DNA of 64,000 nt from Halobacillus halophilus DSM 2266. Its GTDB lineage: Bacteria; Bacillota; Bacilli; Bacillales; Halobacillaceae. The stretch's first letter is position 1. Every line of letters starts with the position of its first letter. A program made the translations under genes and the position numbers. Location: contig NC_017668.1 in NCBI RefSeq assembly GCF_000284515.1, positions 2,046,001-2,110,000 on the forward strand, given 5' to 3'. The notes below the pieces were generated by a model, which was given only the letters and a program-made list of their open reading frames with translations, had not been told where the DNA came from and did no database searches. This document shows, piece by piece, positions 56,242 to 64,000 of this stretch.

Positions 56242-57479
56242 AGGCTGAAGTTATAGCAGTAGGTACAGAATTGTTACTCGGGCAAATAGCTAATACGAAT
56301 GGACAATGGATTTCTAAAGAATTTGCAAGCCTCGGTATACCTGTTTATCAGCATAGTGTCGTCGGTGACAACATAAAAAGAGTGGAAGATGTTTTCGAGG
56401 CGGCTCACAGTCGATCGGACGTTATAGTGATCACAGGGGGTCTTGGTCCAACCGAGGATGACTTAACCAGAGAAGCTGCCCAAAAAATAATCGGGCAGAA
56501 ACTTATAGAAGACCAACAGGCGATGGAGAAAATAGCTCTATATTACGAAAAAAACAAACAAACGATGACAGCGAATAACCGAAAACAAGCGTTAGTCTTT
56601 GAAGAGAGTATTGTACTTCCTAACCAAGAAGGGATGGCGCCTGGCCAAATTGTAGAACATGACGGAAGAGCGTGGATCTTTCTTCCGGGAGTTCCCTCTG
56701 AGATGAAGTCCCTTATGAATAGCGGAGTGCTGCCTTATCTGCAGCGTTCCTATAAACTACAGTCTGATATCGTTTCCGAAATGATGTACTTCATAGGTAT
56801 CGGTGAATCAACCTTGGAAAATAAACTCTCTGCATTAATTTCCCACCAGACGAACCCTACACTTGCTCCGCTGGCAAGTGAAGGGGAAGTGGGACTGCGG
56901 ATTACTGCCACTGGAGAGACAGGCGACGAGGCAAGAGAGAAAATCGCCGTAATGAAAGAGACCATATTACAGATTGTGGGCTCCTATTATTATGGAAGTG
57001 ACGATGTATCTATTGAGGCCACGGTGCGGGACTTACTTAAAAAAACCGGCTACCGTCTGGGGGCAGCTGAAAGCCTTACAGGAGGCAAATTCATCGAGAA
57101 GCTAATATCCCTGCCCGGCGCTTCTACTGTGACTCAGGGCAGCCTTGTAGCCTACACACCTTTAATGAAAGAGAAAGTGATTGAGGTACCTGCTTCTCTC
57201 ATTAAACAGCATGGAACGATCAGTAATGAATGTGCTGAAACGATGGCTGTAAATGCTAAAAGGATTTTAGAGGCTGATGTTGCCATTAGTTTTACAGGGG
57301 TGGCTGGACCAGAATCCAGTGAAGGACATGAACCGGGCGCTGTGTTTATCGGACTGCAAATCGCAGATGAGCGTCCCTCTGTGTATTATTTTCAATTTGA
57401 AGGAAGCAGAGATAAGATTCGTTCCCGTGCTGTAAAAAAAGGATACGAATTAATTTTTCACCATATCAAAAATTTATAA
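56238..57479 (+). CDS. cinA: CinA family protein (nicotinamide-nucleotide amidase-type)
   Basis: CinA proteins join an N-terminal molybdopterin-binding-like (COG1058) ADP-ribose pyrophosphatase domain (AVGTELLLGQIANTN; TGGLGPTEDDLTREAA) to a C-terminal pyridine-nucleotide amidase domain (AAESLTGGKFIEKL; SFTGVAGPES). The 413-residue product has both. cinA next to recA is a conserved competence-linked arrangement. No terminator separates it from recA, but recA has its own promoter. Confidence 0.93.
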   Translation: MKAEVIAVGTELLLGQIANTNGQWISKEFASLGIPVYQHSVVGDNIKRVEDVFEAAHSRSDVIVITGGLGPTEDDLTREAAQKIIGQKLIEDQQAMEKIALYYEKNKQTMTANNRKQALVFEESIVLPNQEGMAPGQIVEHDGRAWIFLPGVPSEMKSLMNSGVLPYLQRSYKLQSDIVSEMMYFIGIGESTLENKLSALISHQTNPTLAPLASEGEVGLRITATGETGDEAREKIAVMKETILQIVGSYYYGSDDVSIEATVRDLLKKTGYRLGAAESLTGGKFIEKLISLPGASTVTQGSLVAYTPLMKEKVIEVPASLIKQHGTISNECAETMAVNAKRILEADVAISFTGVAGPESSEGHEPGAVFIGLQIADERPSVYYFQFEGSRDKIRSRAVKKGYELIFHHIKNL

Positions 57480-57560
57480 ATGACTAAGAAGCCCCTATAT
57501 AATAACTCTTTTTTCTTAGGAAGAAATAGCATTATTGTAAGAAAAGCAACTCAAAAAAAG

Positions 57561-57574
57561 GGAACATTTATTCG
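57561..57574 (+). promoter_or_regulatory. Possible LexA (SOS) box upstream of recA
   Basis: GGAACATTTATTCG matches the Bacillus LexA box CGAACNNNNGTTCG except for the first base and one central-half base (GAAC-N4-ATTC). It lies nine bases upstream of the recA -35. A single weak site, so binding is uncertain. Confidence 0.45.
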
Positions 57575-57582
57575 CTTTTTAG

Positions 57583-57611
57583 TTGGCAAACTATCAAAAA
57601 CAAGTTATGAT
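57583..57611 (+). promoter_or_regulatory. Sigma-A promoter for recA
   Basis: TTGGCA (57583-57588), exactly 17 bases, TATGAT (57606-57611), 33 bases upstream of the recA start. It allows recA to be expressed apart from cinA. Confidence 0.78.
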
Positions 57612-57644
57612 AGGGATAGAAATTTTGAAAGGCGGTATATTTAT

Positions 57645-58706
57645 ATGAGTGATCGTAAACAAGCATTAGATTCAGCTTTGCGTCAAATAGAGAAACAATT
57701 TGGTAAAGGTTCTATCATGAAAATGGGGGATGGAAGCGAACAGAAAGTAAATACAGTACCCAGCGGGTCGCTGGCACTGGATGTTGCACTGGGAGTAGGC
57801 GGCTATCCTCGAGGTAGAATTGTAGAAATATATGGACCGGAATCGTCCGGTAAAACCACAGTAGCTCTTCATGCTATTGCAGAAGCACAAAGAAAAGGCG
57901 GCACGGCGGCTTTCATTGATGCAGAGCATGCGCTTGATCCAGTATACGCGCGCCGTTTAGGTGTAGATATCGAAGAACTTCTGTTATCTCAGCCTGATAC
58001 AGGGGAGCAAGCATTGGAAATAGCGGAGGCGCTTGTTCGAAGCGGTGCAGTAGATATGGTCGTTATTGATTCCGTAGCCGCCCTGGTACCGAAAGCAGAA
58101 ATTGAAGGGGAAATGGGGGACGCGCATGTAGGATTGCAGGCTCGTCTAATGTCTCAAGCTCTTCGTAAGCTATCAGGAGCAATCAGCAAGTCTAAAACAA
58201 CTGCCATCTTTATTAATCAGATTCGTGAAAAAGTTGGGGTTATGTTTGGTAATCCTGAAACGACTCCGGGCGGCCGTGCTCTTAAGTTCTACTCCTCTGT
58301 TCGTTTAGAGGTGCGCCGAGCGGAAACCTTAAAACAAGGAAATGAAATGGTCGGTAATAAAACACGTCTTAAAGTGGTAAAAAATAAAGTTGCCCCTCCT
58401 TTCAAACAAGCAGAAGTCGACATCATGTACGGGGAAGGGATCTCCAGAGAAGGCGAATTACTTGATATCGGGACCGATCTTGATTTGATACAGAAAAGCG
58501 GTTCCTGGTACTCTTACGAAGGTGAACGATTAGGTCAGGGAAGAGAGAATGCTAAACAGTTCCTTAAGGAAAATAATCATGTATATGAAGAAGTTAAGCG
58601 CATTATTCGTGATCATTACCAAATGGAGCCTAAAGAAGAGGAAAAAGGTGAAAAAAATGAAAAAAATGAAAAAAAATCAGACAGTCAGGAAACTCTTGAC
58701 GTATAA
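57645..58706 (+). CDS. recA: Recombinase RecA
   Basis: RecA drives homologous recombination and SOS LexA cleavage. The 353-residue protein has GPESSGKTT (Walker A, about 66-74), [20 protein letters not shown] (Walker B and L1 region) and [20 protein letters not shown] (L2). Start ATG 57645 follows AAAGGCGG; the frame is open upstream to 57480 but that part lacks RecA features. The C-terminal tail has a nine-base repeat giving EKNEKNEKK, with A7-A8 runs prone to slippage. Confidence 0.97.
   Translation: MSDRKQALDSALRQIEKQFGKGSIMKMGDGSEQKVNTVPSGSLALDVALGVGGYPRGRIVEIYGPESSGKTTVALHAIAEAQRKGGTAAFIDAEHALDPVYARRLGVDIEELLLSQPDTGEQALEIAEALVRSGAVDMVVIDSVAALVPKAEIEGEMGDAHVGLQARLMSQALRKLSGAISKSKTTAIFINQIREKVGVMFGNPETTPGGRALKFYSSVRLEVRRAETLKQGNEMVGNKTRLKVVKNKVAPPFKQAEVDIMYGEGISREGELLDIGTDLDLIQKSGSWYSYEGERLGQGRENAKQFLKENNHVYEEVKRIIRDHYQMEPKEEEKGEKNEKNEKKSDSQETLDV
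58650..58677 (+). repeat. Nine-base A-rich repeat in the recA tail
   Basis: GAAAAAAAT occurs at 58650-58658 and 58659-58667, and as GAAAAAAAAT at 58668-58677. Slippage here would alter only the last ~12 residues of RecA. Confidence 0.8.
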
Positions 58707-58773
58707 CCTGTTTGATTTCTGATCTGATTTGGCGTGGGTGGAACGACATCTGATTCCATAGACACTTACAAAT

Positions 58774-58810
58774 AGAAGCAGTGGCTGTCATGCACTGCTT
58801 CTGTCTTTTT
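58774..58810 (+). terminator. Terminator after recA
   Basis: AGAAGCAGTG pairs with CACTGCTTCT around a nine-base loop, followed by GTCTTTTT. Confidence 0.88.
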
Positions 58811-58869
58811 ATACATAAGACTATACTTGATAGCGGAAACGACAAAATCAGAAGTATAAAGACTGACTG

Positions 58870-58885
58870 TTTGAAATATTTCAAA
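58870..58885. repeat. Perfect 16-bp palindrome upstream of the rny promoter
   Basis: TTTGAAATATTTCAAA is its own reverse complement and ends 28 bases before the -35. A site of this shape is typical of a dimeric regulator; which one is unknown. Confidence 0.55.
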
Positions 58886-58913
58886 TAATCTGTGGGCTGG
58901 ATTTGACGTTTCC

Positions 58914-58942
58914 TTGACATTCCCTATTGGCAGGCATAAAAT
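58914..58942 (+). promoter_or_regulatory. Sigma-A promoter for rny
   Basis: Consensus TTGACA (58914-58919), 17 bases, TAAAAT (58937-58942). It gives a leader of about 110 bases with a CGTTTGT/ACAAACG hairpin at 59005-59025. Confidence 0.85.
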
Positions 58943-59056
58943 GAATGTGTATCATTTTCATCTTTATAACCTTATTTAAATTTAATCACACATTGAAAAT
59001 GAAACGTTTGTACTACCGACAAACGGACCAAGTTCATAGCAAGAGGAGGTGAAAAT

Positions 59057-60619
59057 ATGGGTATAATATCCTCGCTCATCTTCATTTTGCTTGCCCTTAT
59101 CGTCGGTTCTGTTGTTGGTTATCTTATTCGGAAATCGATTGCGGAGGCGAAAATTTCAAGTGCTGAAGAACTTGCAAAACAGATCGTAGAAGAAGGTCGT
59201 CGTAATGCAGATTCAGCTAAAAAAGAGGCTCTTCTGGAAGCTAAAGAAGAGAATCAGAAACTACGCCAGGATGCGGAAAGTGAAAACCGCGAACGCCGCA
59301 TGGAACTGCAGAAAACTGAAAATCGTTTAACACAGAAAGAAGAGAATCTCGATCGTAAGAGTGATATGCTTGACCAGCGTGATCTTTCACTCGAAAAGAA
59401 AGAAGGAACTCTTGCCGAGAGACAACAACAAATTGAAGAAATGGAAAGCAAAGTGAATGCTATGCTTCAAGAGCAGCAAACCGAGCTTGAACGCATATCA
59501 GGCTTGACATCAGACCAGGCGAAACAGGTTATTTTAGAACGAGTTGAGCAAGAAGTATCACACGAGTCAGCTCTTATGATTAAAGAAGCGGAAAACCGTG
59601 CTAAAGAAGAAGCTGATAAAAAAGCGAAAAGCATTCTTTCACTTGCCTTACAGCGATGTGCTGCCGATCACGTGGCAGAAACAACAGTGTCAGTAGTCAA
59701 CTTGCCAAATGATGAGATGAAAGGACGTATTATCGGCCGTGAAGGTCGTAATATCCGTACTTTAGAAACGTTAACAGGTATTGACTTGATTATTGATGAT
59801 ACACCGGAAGCTGTCATTCTGTCAGGTTTTGACCCAATCCGCCGTGAGACTGCCCGAATGGCTCTTGAAAAACTTGTGCAGGATGGTCGAATCCACCCGG
59901 CACGTATTGAAGAAATGGTGGACAAGTCACGCCGAGAGGTAGATGACTACATTCGTGAAGTAGGGGAAGAAACTACCTTTGAAGTTGGAGTGCATGGTTT
60001 ACACCCTGACCTTGTTAAAATTCTTGGTCGCTTGAAGTATCGTACAAGTTACGGGCAGAATGTCCTTAAACACTCAACAGAGGTTGCTTACTTATCAGGT
60101 TTACTTGCTGCAGAGTTAGGTGAAGATGAAATGCTCGCCCGCCGGGCAGGTTTACTCCACGACATAGGTAAAGCGATTGACCATGAAGTCGAAGGAAGTC
60201 ACGTAGAGATTGGAAAAGAACTAGCTACCAAGTATAAAGAAAATGAAACGGTAATCAATGCGATTGCTTCACACCACGGTGATGAAGAGCCTACCTCAAT
60301 CATTTCTGTACTAGTAGCAGCTGCGGATGCCTTATCAGCAGCTCGTCCAGGTGCTAGAAGTGAGACACTTGAGAATTATATTAAGCGTCTTGAAAAACTC
60401 GAAGAAATCTCTGAGTCCTACGAAGGGGTCGAAAAATCATTTGCCATTCAAGCTGGTCGTGAAGTACGTATAATGGTTCGTCCTGATGAAATTGATGATC
60501 TTGAAGCTACTAGATTAGCCCGAGATATTCGCAACCGAATCGAGGGAGAACTCGATTATCCAGGTCATATTAAAGTAACAGTTATTCGTGAAACACGTTC
60601 GGTGGAGTATGCGAAATAA
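59057..60619 (+). CDS. rny: Ribonuclease Y
   Basis: RNase Y is the membrane-anchored endonuclease that starts decay of most mRNAs in B. subtilis. The 520-residue protein has an N-terminal membrane helix (about 3-23), a long coiled coil (about 30-185), a KH domain ([20 protein letters not shown], about 220) and an HD domain ([17 protein letters not shown], about 367). The length equals that of B. subtilis RNase Y. GAGGAGGTG precedes ATG 59057. A terminator with a GAAGCGGCC stem follows at 60626-60650. Confidence 0.97.
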   Translation: MGIISSLIFILLALIVGSVVGYLIRKSIAEAKISSAEELAKQIVEEGRRNADSAKKEALLEAKEENQKLRQDAESENRERRMELQKTENRLTQKEENLDRKSDMLDQRDLSLEKKEGTLAERQQQIEEMESKVNAMLQEQQTELERISGLTSDQAKQVILERVEQEVSHESALMIKEAENRAKEEADKKAKSILSLALQRCAADHVAETTVSVVNLPNDEMKGRIIGREGRNIRTLETLTGIDLIIDDTPEAVILSGFDPIRRETARMALEKLVQDGRIHPARIEEMVDKSRREVDDYIREVGEETTFEVGVHGLHPDLVKILGRLKYRTSYGQNVLKHSTEVAYLSGLLAAELGEDEMLARRAGLLHDIGKAIDHEVEGSHVEIGKELATKYKENETVINAIASHHGDEEPTSIISVLVAAADALSAARPGARSETLENYIKRLEKLEEISESYEGVEKSFAIQAGREVRIMVRPDEIDDLEATRLARDIRNRIEGELDYPGHIKVTVIRETRSVEYAK

Positions 60620-60625
60620 AAGATA

Positions 60626-60660
60626 TGAAGCGGCCCGCGCGGCCGCTTCATTTATGTTTT
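60626..60660 (+). terminator. Terminator-like hairpin after rny
   Basis: TGAAGCGGCC pairs with GGCCGCTTCA around CGCGC, followed by TTTATGTTTT. The interrupted T-tract suggests incomplete termination into ymdB. Confidence 0.7.
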
Positions 60661-60696
60661 CAATAAAATATTAATAGAAATAGAGAGGGTTTAATG

Positions 60697-61494
60697 ATGA
60701 AGATATTATTTATAGGAGACGTTGTAGGGTCACCAGGCCGAGATATGGTGGATGAGTATCTGCCAAAATTGAAACAGAAATACCAGCCGACTGTAACGGT
60801 AATTAATGGAGAGAATGCTGCCTCAGGTAAAGGAATTACAGAAAAAATTTATCGTCGTTTTCTGGAGAAAGGAGCTCAGGCTGTAACTTTAGGAAACCAT
60901 GCTTGGGATAAAAAAGAGATTTTTGACTTTATAGACGATGCACAGTATCTCGTTCGACCGGCTAATTTTCCAGAAGGGACTCCAGGGAAAGGTCTAACTT
61001 TTGTTAAAACCCCTAAAACTGAGGTAGCCGTCATTAATTTACAAGGGCGTACTTTCCTGTCTCCAAATGATGATCCTTTTAGAAAAGTAGATGAATTAAT
61101 AGAAGAGGCGAAAAAACGAACGTCCATTATTTTTCTGGATTTTCATGCTGAAGCCACCAGTGAGAAGCAAGCGATGGGCTGGTATGTCGATGGAAGAGTA
61201 AGTGTAAATGTTGGGACCCATACTCATATTCAAACCGCAGATGAAAGAATCCTTCCTGGTGGTACGGCTTATATATCGGATGTGGGAATGACGGGTCCTT
61301 ACGATGGAATTCTTGGTATGGATCGGGAGGCTGTACTTAAACGCTTTCTAACAAATTTACCTGTACGTTTCGAAGTTCCAAAAAAGGGAAGATCACAATT
61401 AAGTGGGTTTTTGGTAGATGTGGACGAACGGACAGGAAAAGCTAAAAAGGTAAATCGAATTCAGATCAATGATGATCATCCTTTCTTCGAATGA
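60697..61494 (+). CDS. ymdB: Cyclic-nucleotide phosphodiesterase-like protein YmdB
   Basis: YmdB is a calcineurin-fold metallophosphoesterase that affects biofilm, motility heterogeneity and nanotube formation in B. subtilis. The 265-residue protein has metal-site motifs FIGDVVGSPGRDM, INGENAASGKGI, LGNHAWDKKEIF and GTHTHIQTADERILPGG. I chose ATG 60697 (seven bases after GAGAGGG); ATG 60694 is adjacent. Position after rny is conserved. Confidence 0.94.
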   Translation: MKILFIGDVVGSPGRDMVDEYLPKLKQKYQPTVTVINGENAASGKGITEKIYRRFLEKGAQAVTLGNHAWDKKEIFDFIDDAQYLVRPANFPEGTPGKGLTFVKTPKTEVAVINLQGRTFLSPNDDPFRKVDELIEEAKKRTSIIFLDFHAEATSEKQAMGWYVDGRVSVNVGTHTHIQTADERILPGGTAYISDVGMTGPYDGILGMDREAVLKRFLTNLPVRFEVPKKGRSQLSGFLVDVDERTGKAKKVNRIQINDDHPFFE

Positions 61495-61530
61495 TTATTT
61501 GAATTTTGTGACAAATTGATTCATAATGAA

Positions 61531-61559
61531 AAGGTAATATTCTACATCTCCAAGAATAT
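61531..61559 (+). promoter_or_regulatory. Sigma-H type promoter for spoVS
   Basis: AAGGTAAT (61531-61538) and CAAGAATAT (61551-61559), 12 bases apart, fit the sigma-H pattern RnAGGAwww-N12-RnnGAATww with two mismatches. spoVS is known to be sigma-H dependent in B. subtilis. Confidence 0.6.
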
Positions 61560-61602
61560 AGTAGTTATGGAACAACTATAGTGATTGAAGGAGGAGCTAG
61601 TA

Positions 61603-61863
61603 ATGGACGTATTAAAAGTATCAGCTAAATCCGTACCTAATTCAGTAGCAGGAGCTTTAGCCAACGTTGTGAGAGAGCGCGGCACTGCAGAGATTCAGGC
61701 CATTGGTGCAGGCGCATTGAACCAGGCGGTTAAAGCGGTGGCAATTGCTAGAGGGTTTGTAGCCCCCAGTGGATTAGACTTGATTTGCATTCCAGCCTTT
61801 ACTGACATTATGATCGACGAGGAAGAACGTACGGCGATCAAATTGATTGTCGAGCCTCGATAG
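61603..61863 (+). CDS. spoVS: Stage V sporulation protein SpoVS
   Basis: SpoVS is a small Alba-like protein, possibly DNA/RNA-binding, needed for late sporulation steps. The 86-residue product is highly typical: MDVLKVSAKSVPNSVAGALA, then IQAIGAGALNQAVKAVAIARG and IPAFTDIMIDEEERTAIKLI. Start ATG 61603 follows AAGGAGG; upstream in-frame codons have no ribosome site. A terminator follows 30 bases after the stop. Confidence 0.96.
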   Translation: MDVLKVSAKSVPNSVAGALANVVRERGTAEIQAIGAGALNQAVKAVAIARGFVAPSGLDLICIPAFTDIMIDEEERTAIKLIVEPR

Positions 61864-61890
61864 CATTAATATAAAGCTTACCTTCATACA

Positions 61891-61927
61891 AGCCGAAGTC
61901 GTACTCTCTGGAGTACGGCTTTTTTTG
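61891..61927 (+). terminator. Terminator after spoVS
   Basis: AGCC and CGTACTC pair with GAGTACG and GGCT around TCTG, with a small internal bulge, followed by a T7 run. Confidence 0.88.
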
Positions 61928-61961
61928 TGTGCAAATGTATTTTTAGAGTGGACAGTTAAGG

Positions 61962-61989
61962 TTGATAATAAAACTGATCATGTTAAAAT
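61962..61989 (+). promoter_or_regulatory. Sigma-A promoter for tdh-kbl
   Basis: TTGATA (61962-61967), 16 bases, TAAAAT (61984-61989) with TG at 61981-61982 forming an extended -10. Confidence 0.65.
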
Positions 61990-62040
61990 TATTATGTACA
62001 TAGCTTTTATAACTTGTATTAATGATTAGGGGTGTTCACT

Positions 62041-63081
62041 GTGAATGGAACAATGAAAGCAATTGTTAAACACCATCGCGGTAAAGGAGCAGAGCTTAAG
62101 GAAGTAGCGATTCCTTCAATTCGTGATGATGAAGTATTAATACGTGTGCAGGCAACTTCCATATGTGGAACAGATGTTCATATATATAATTGGGATGAGT
62201 GGTCCGAGAGCCGGGTACAGCCACCTTATGTTTTCGGCCATGAATTTGCAGGTGAAATTGTTGAAGTTGGAGAAAAAGTAAATAACTTCACAGTAGGTGA
62301 TTATGTAAGTGCAGAGACACACTTAGTATGCGGTCACTGTCCTCAGTGCCTGACGGGTAAATCCCATATATGTGAAAATACTAAGATTATTGGAGTAGAT
62401 ACCCAAGGCTGCTTTGCAGAGTACGTAGCACTGCCAGCTAGTAACCTATGGCGCAACCCAAGCGATCTCCCGACAGATATAGCCTCCATCCAGGAGCCGA
62501 TGGGCAATGCTGTACACACCGTCCTCAATGGCGATGTGGCAGGTAAATCCGTGGCTATTATTGGGTGCGGGCCTATTGGTTTAATGGCTGTGGGTGTAGC
62601 TAAAGCAGCGGGAGCGTCCCAGGTCCTGGCTTTTGATCTCAACACTTATCGTCTGGAACTAGCTGAAAAAATGGGAGCTACTACAACGATTAACTCAAGG
62701 GAAGAAGATCCTGTAGTTAGAGCTAAAGATTTAACCGATAGACATGGAGTAGATGTGGTTTGTGAAATGAGCGGCCATCCTGTAGCCATGGACCAGGGTT
62801 TTAAGATGATCACAAACGGAGGACGTGTGTCTATATTAAGCCTGCCCACGAAAAGAGTGAGCCTTGATGTAACGAATGATATTGTTTTTAAGGGAATAGA
62901 GGTTCAAGGGATCACAGGCCGTAAGATGTATGAAACGTGGCAGCAAGTTTCCCGGCTGCTTCAATCAGGGCAGGTTGATGTTAAACCAATGATTACTCAT
63001 CACTTAAAACTGGATGAGTTTGAAAAAGGATTTGAATTAATGAATCAAGGCGAGTGCGGGAAAGTTGTACTGCATCCATAA
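62041..63081 (+). CDS. tdh: L-threonine 3-dehydrogenase
   Basis: Tdh oxidises L-threonine to 2-amino-3-ketobutyrate with NAD, the first step of threonine breakdown to glycine and acetyl-CoA. It is a zinc-dependent medium-chain dehydrogenase: catalytic zinc ligands in SICGTDVHIYNWDEW and FGHEFAGE, structural Cys cluster in CGHCPQCLTGKSHIC, and Rossmann motif AIIGCGPIGLMAVG (about 170). I chose GTG 62041, seven bases after AGGGGTG; GTG 62032 and ATG 62053 are alternatives. 346 residues. Confidence 0.95.
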   Translation: MNGTMKAIVKHHRGKGAELKEVAIPSIRDDEVLIRVQATSICGTDVHIYNWDEWSESRVQPPYVFGHEFAGEIVEVGEKVNNFTVGDYVSAETHLVCGHCPQCLTGKSHICENTKIIGVDTQGCFAEYVALPASNLWRNPSDLPTDIASIQEPMGNAVHTVLNGDVAGKSVAIIGCGPIGLMAVGVAKAAGASQVLAFDLNTYRLELAEKMGATTTINSREEDPVVRAKDLTDRHGVDVVCEMSGHPVAMDQGFKMITNGGRVSILSLPTKRVSLDVTNDIVFKGIEVQGITGRKMYETWQQVSRLLQSGQVDVKPMITHHLKLDEFEKGFELMNQGECGKVVLHP

Positions 63082-63100
63082 TTGTTAAGGAGGAATTATC

Positions 63101-64000
63101 ATGAAGGGTTTTGAATATTTACAAGAACAATTAGATGAAATGAAGGATGAAGGAACATTCAGAAGTTTGATCCCGTTGGAATCAGCTCAAGGATCAAGAG
63201 TGACGATTAAAGGAAAAGAAGTCATTCAGCTTTCTTCCAATAATTATTTAGGATTAACATCTCACCCAAAGATGAAGAAAGCTGCGGAAAAAGCTAACGA
63301 AGAATTTGGTGTTGGAACTGGTTCCGTTCGTACCATTGCGGGAACATTGCAAATGCATGAAGATTTTGAAAAGAAACTTGCAAAATTCAAGCACACGGAA
63401 GCAGCTCTTGTGTTTCAATCCGGATTCACTACCAATCAGGGTGTACTTTCTTCCATTTTAGGAAAAGAAGATGTAGTTATTTCTGATGAACTGAACCACG
63501 CCTCTATTATCGATGGCATTCGCTTAACGAAGGCGGATCGAAAAATTTATAAGCATGTGGACATGAAGTCTTTAGAAGAAGCACTGCAGTCAAGTTCTGA
63601 GTACCGTACGCGCTTAGTCGTGACGGACGGGGTGTTTTCCATGGATGGTAATATTGCACCGCTCCCGGAGATTGTCGAACTTGCAGAAAAGTATAACGCC
63701 CTCATTATGGTGGATGATGCCCATGCCAGCGGTGTCCTCGGAGATAACGGACGCGGAACGGTCAATCATTTTAATCTTGATGGTCGTGTGCATATTCAAG
63801 TGGGTACCTTAAGTAAAGCGATCGGTGTCCTCGGTGGATATGTGGCCAGTACGCAAACACTCAGGGAATACTTAATTCATAAAGGACGTCCATTTTTGTT
63901 CAGCACCTCTCATCCGCCTGCAGTTACAGCAGCTAACGACACAGCTATCGATGTACTGCTGGATGAACCTGAGTTAATTGAAAAGCTTTGGGATAATACG
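63101..64000 (+). CDS. kbl: 2-amino-3-ketobutyrate CoA ligase (cut by window end)
   Basis: Kbl cleaves 2-amino-3-ketobutyrate with CoA into glycine and acetyl-CoA, completing the path begun by Tdh 19 bases upstream. The open frame runs from ATG 63101 (after AAGGAGG) to the window edge, giving 300 of the roughly 395 residues expected. [31 protein letters not shown] and the PLP-Lys in [15 protein letters not shown] are present, typical of alpha-oxoamine synthases. A 7-keto-8-aminopelargonate synthase is the nearest alternative, but the tdh context favours Kbl. Confidence 0.94.
   Translation, partial: MKGFEYLQEQLDEMKDEGTFRSLIPLESAQGSRVTIKGKEVIQLSSNNYLGLTSHPKMKKAAEKANEEFGVGTGSVRTIAGTLQMHEDFEKKLAKFKHTEAALVFQSGFTTNQGVLSSILGKEDVVISDELNHASIIDGIRLTKADRKIYKHVDMKSLEEALQSSSEYRTRLVVTDGVFSMDGNIAPLPEIVELAEKYNALIMVDDAHASGVLGDNGRGTVNHFNLDGRVHIQVGTLSKAIGVLGGYVASTQTLREYLIHKGRPFLFSTSHPPAVTAANDTAIDVLLDEPELIEKLWDNT

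Larger units (their letters stand above)
58811..59056 (+). other. Regulatory gap before rny
   Basis: With the recA terminator this makes about 350 bases between recA and rny without a gene. It holds a 16-bp palindrome (58870-58885), the rny promoter (58914-58942) and a hairpin in the leader (59005-59025). No coding signal is seen. Confidence 0.6.

Noticed and set aside
1-64000. CRISPR arrays, tRNA/rRNA genes, phage or insertion sequences
   Set aside because: No regularly spaced repeats, cloverleaf sequences, transposase or phage genes were found on reading the window.

Overview
The window is a contiguous piece of a low-to-mid GC Firmicutes chromosome, family Bacillaceae. Every gene I can support lies on the + strand, and gene order follows the Bacillus subtilis chromosome from the end of the fla/che operon to tdh-kbl. 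Sporulation genes (dpaA/dpaB, spoIIIE, spoVS), PolC, RNase Y and the CheC/CheD chemotaxis branch all point to an endospore-forming, motile bacillus. Several proteins have acidic tails or linkers (RpsB, NupN, RodZ), which suggests a moderately halophilic genus such as Halobacillus or a relative; that genus-level guess is inference.

Layout. 1-10415 is the distal fla/che operon: flhB (cut by the window edge), flhA, flhF, flhG, a cheB relic, cheA, cheW, cheC, cheD, a broken small ORF, sigD, a decayed fapA-like gene and swrB. 10425-13793 holds rpsB, tsf, pyrH and frr, separated by hairpins. 13965-18082 covers isoprenoid, phospholipid and membrane-protease genes (uppS, cdsA, dxr, rseP), followed by proS and polC. 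24288-31435 is the rimP-nusA-rnpM-ylxQ-infB-ylxP-rbfA-truB-ribF translation/transcription operon. Next come rpsO, pnp, ylxY and ymxH. 35574-37131 is the dipicolinate synthase pair behind a sigma-K-type promoter, followed by asd-dapG-dapA. 40560-44004 is tepA-ylzJ-spoIIIE. 44197-49879 is a GntR regulator plus a nucleoside-type ABC importer (nupN-O-P-Q). 50020-57479 is ymfF-ymfH-ymfI-ymfJ-ymfK-rodZ-pgsA-cinA. 57583-64000 is recA, rny, ymdB, spoVS, tdh and kbl (cut by the window edge).

The genes serve four linked jobs: flagellar export and chemotaxis signalling; ribosome and translation-factor production; diaminopimelate supply for peptidoglycan and dipicolinate; and cell-shape, DNA and RNA maintenance. 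I see no rRNA, tRNA, CRISPR array, phage or insertion sequence.

I did not find a convincing new multi-gene system; most of the window is conserved core genome. The unusual points are: three gene relics inside one motility operon (cheB reduced to its C-terminus, a fapA-like gene reduced to its two ends, and a frameshifted small ORF between cheD and sigD); a RibF whose riboflavin-kinase domain lacks the family's signature motif; absence of rnjB and of the ymxG/mlpA peptidase from their usual places; a conserved unknown protein (YmfK) joining an ACT-like domain to a P-loop; and several unexplained palindromes and hairpins, notably upstream of rny and between nupN and nupO.
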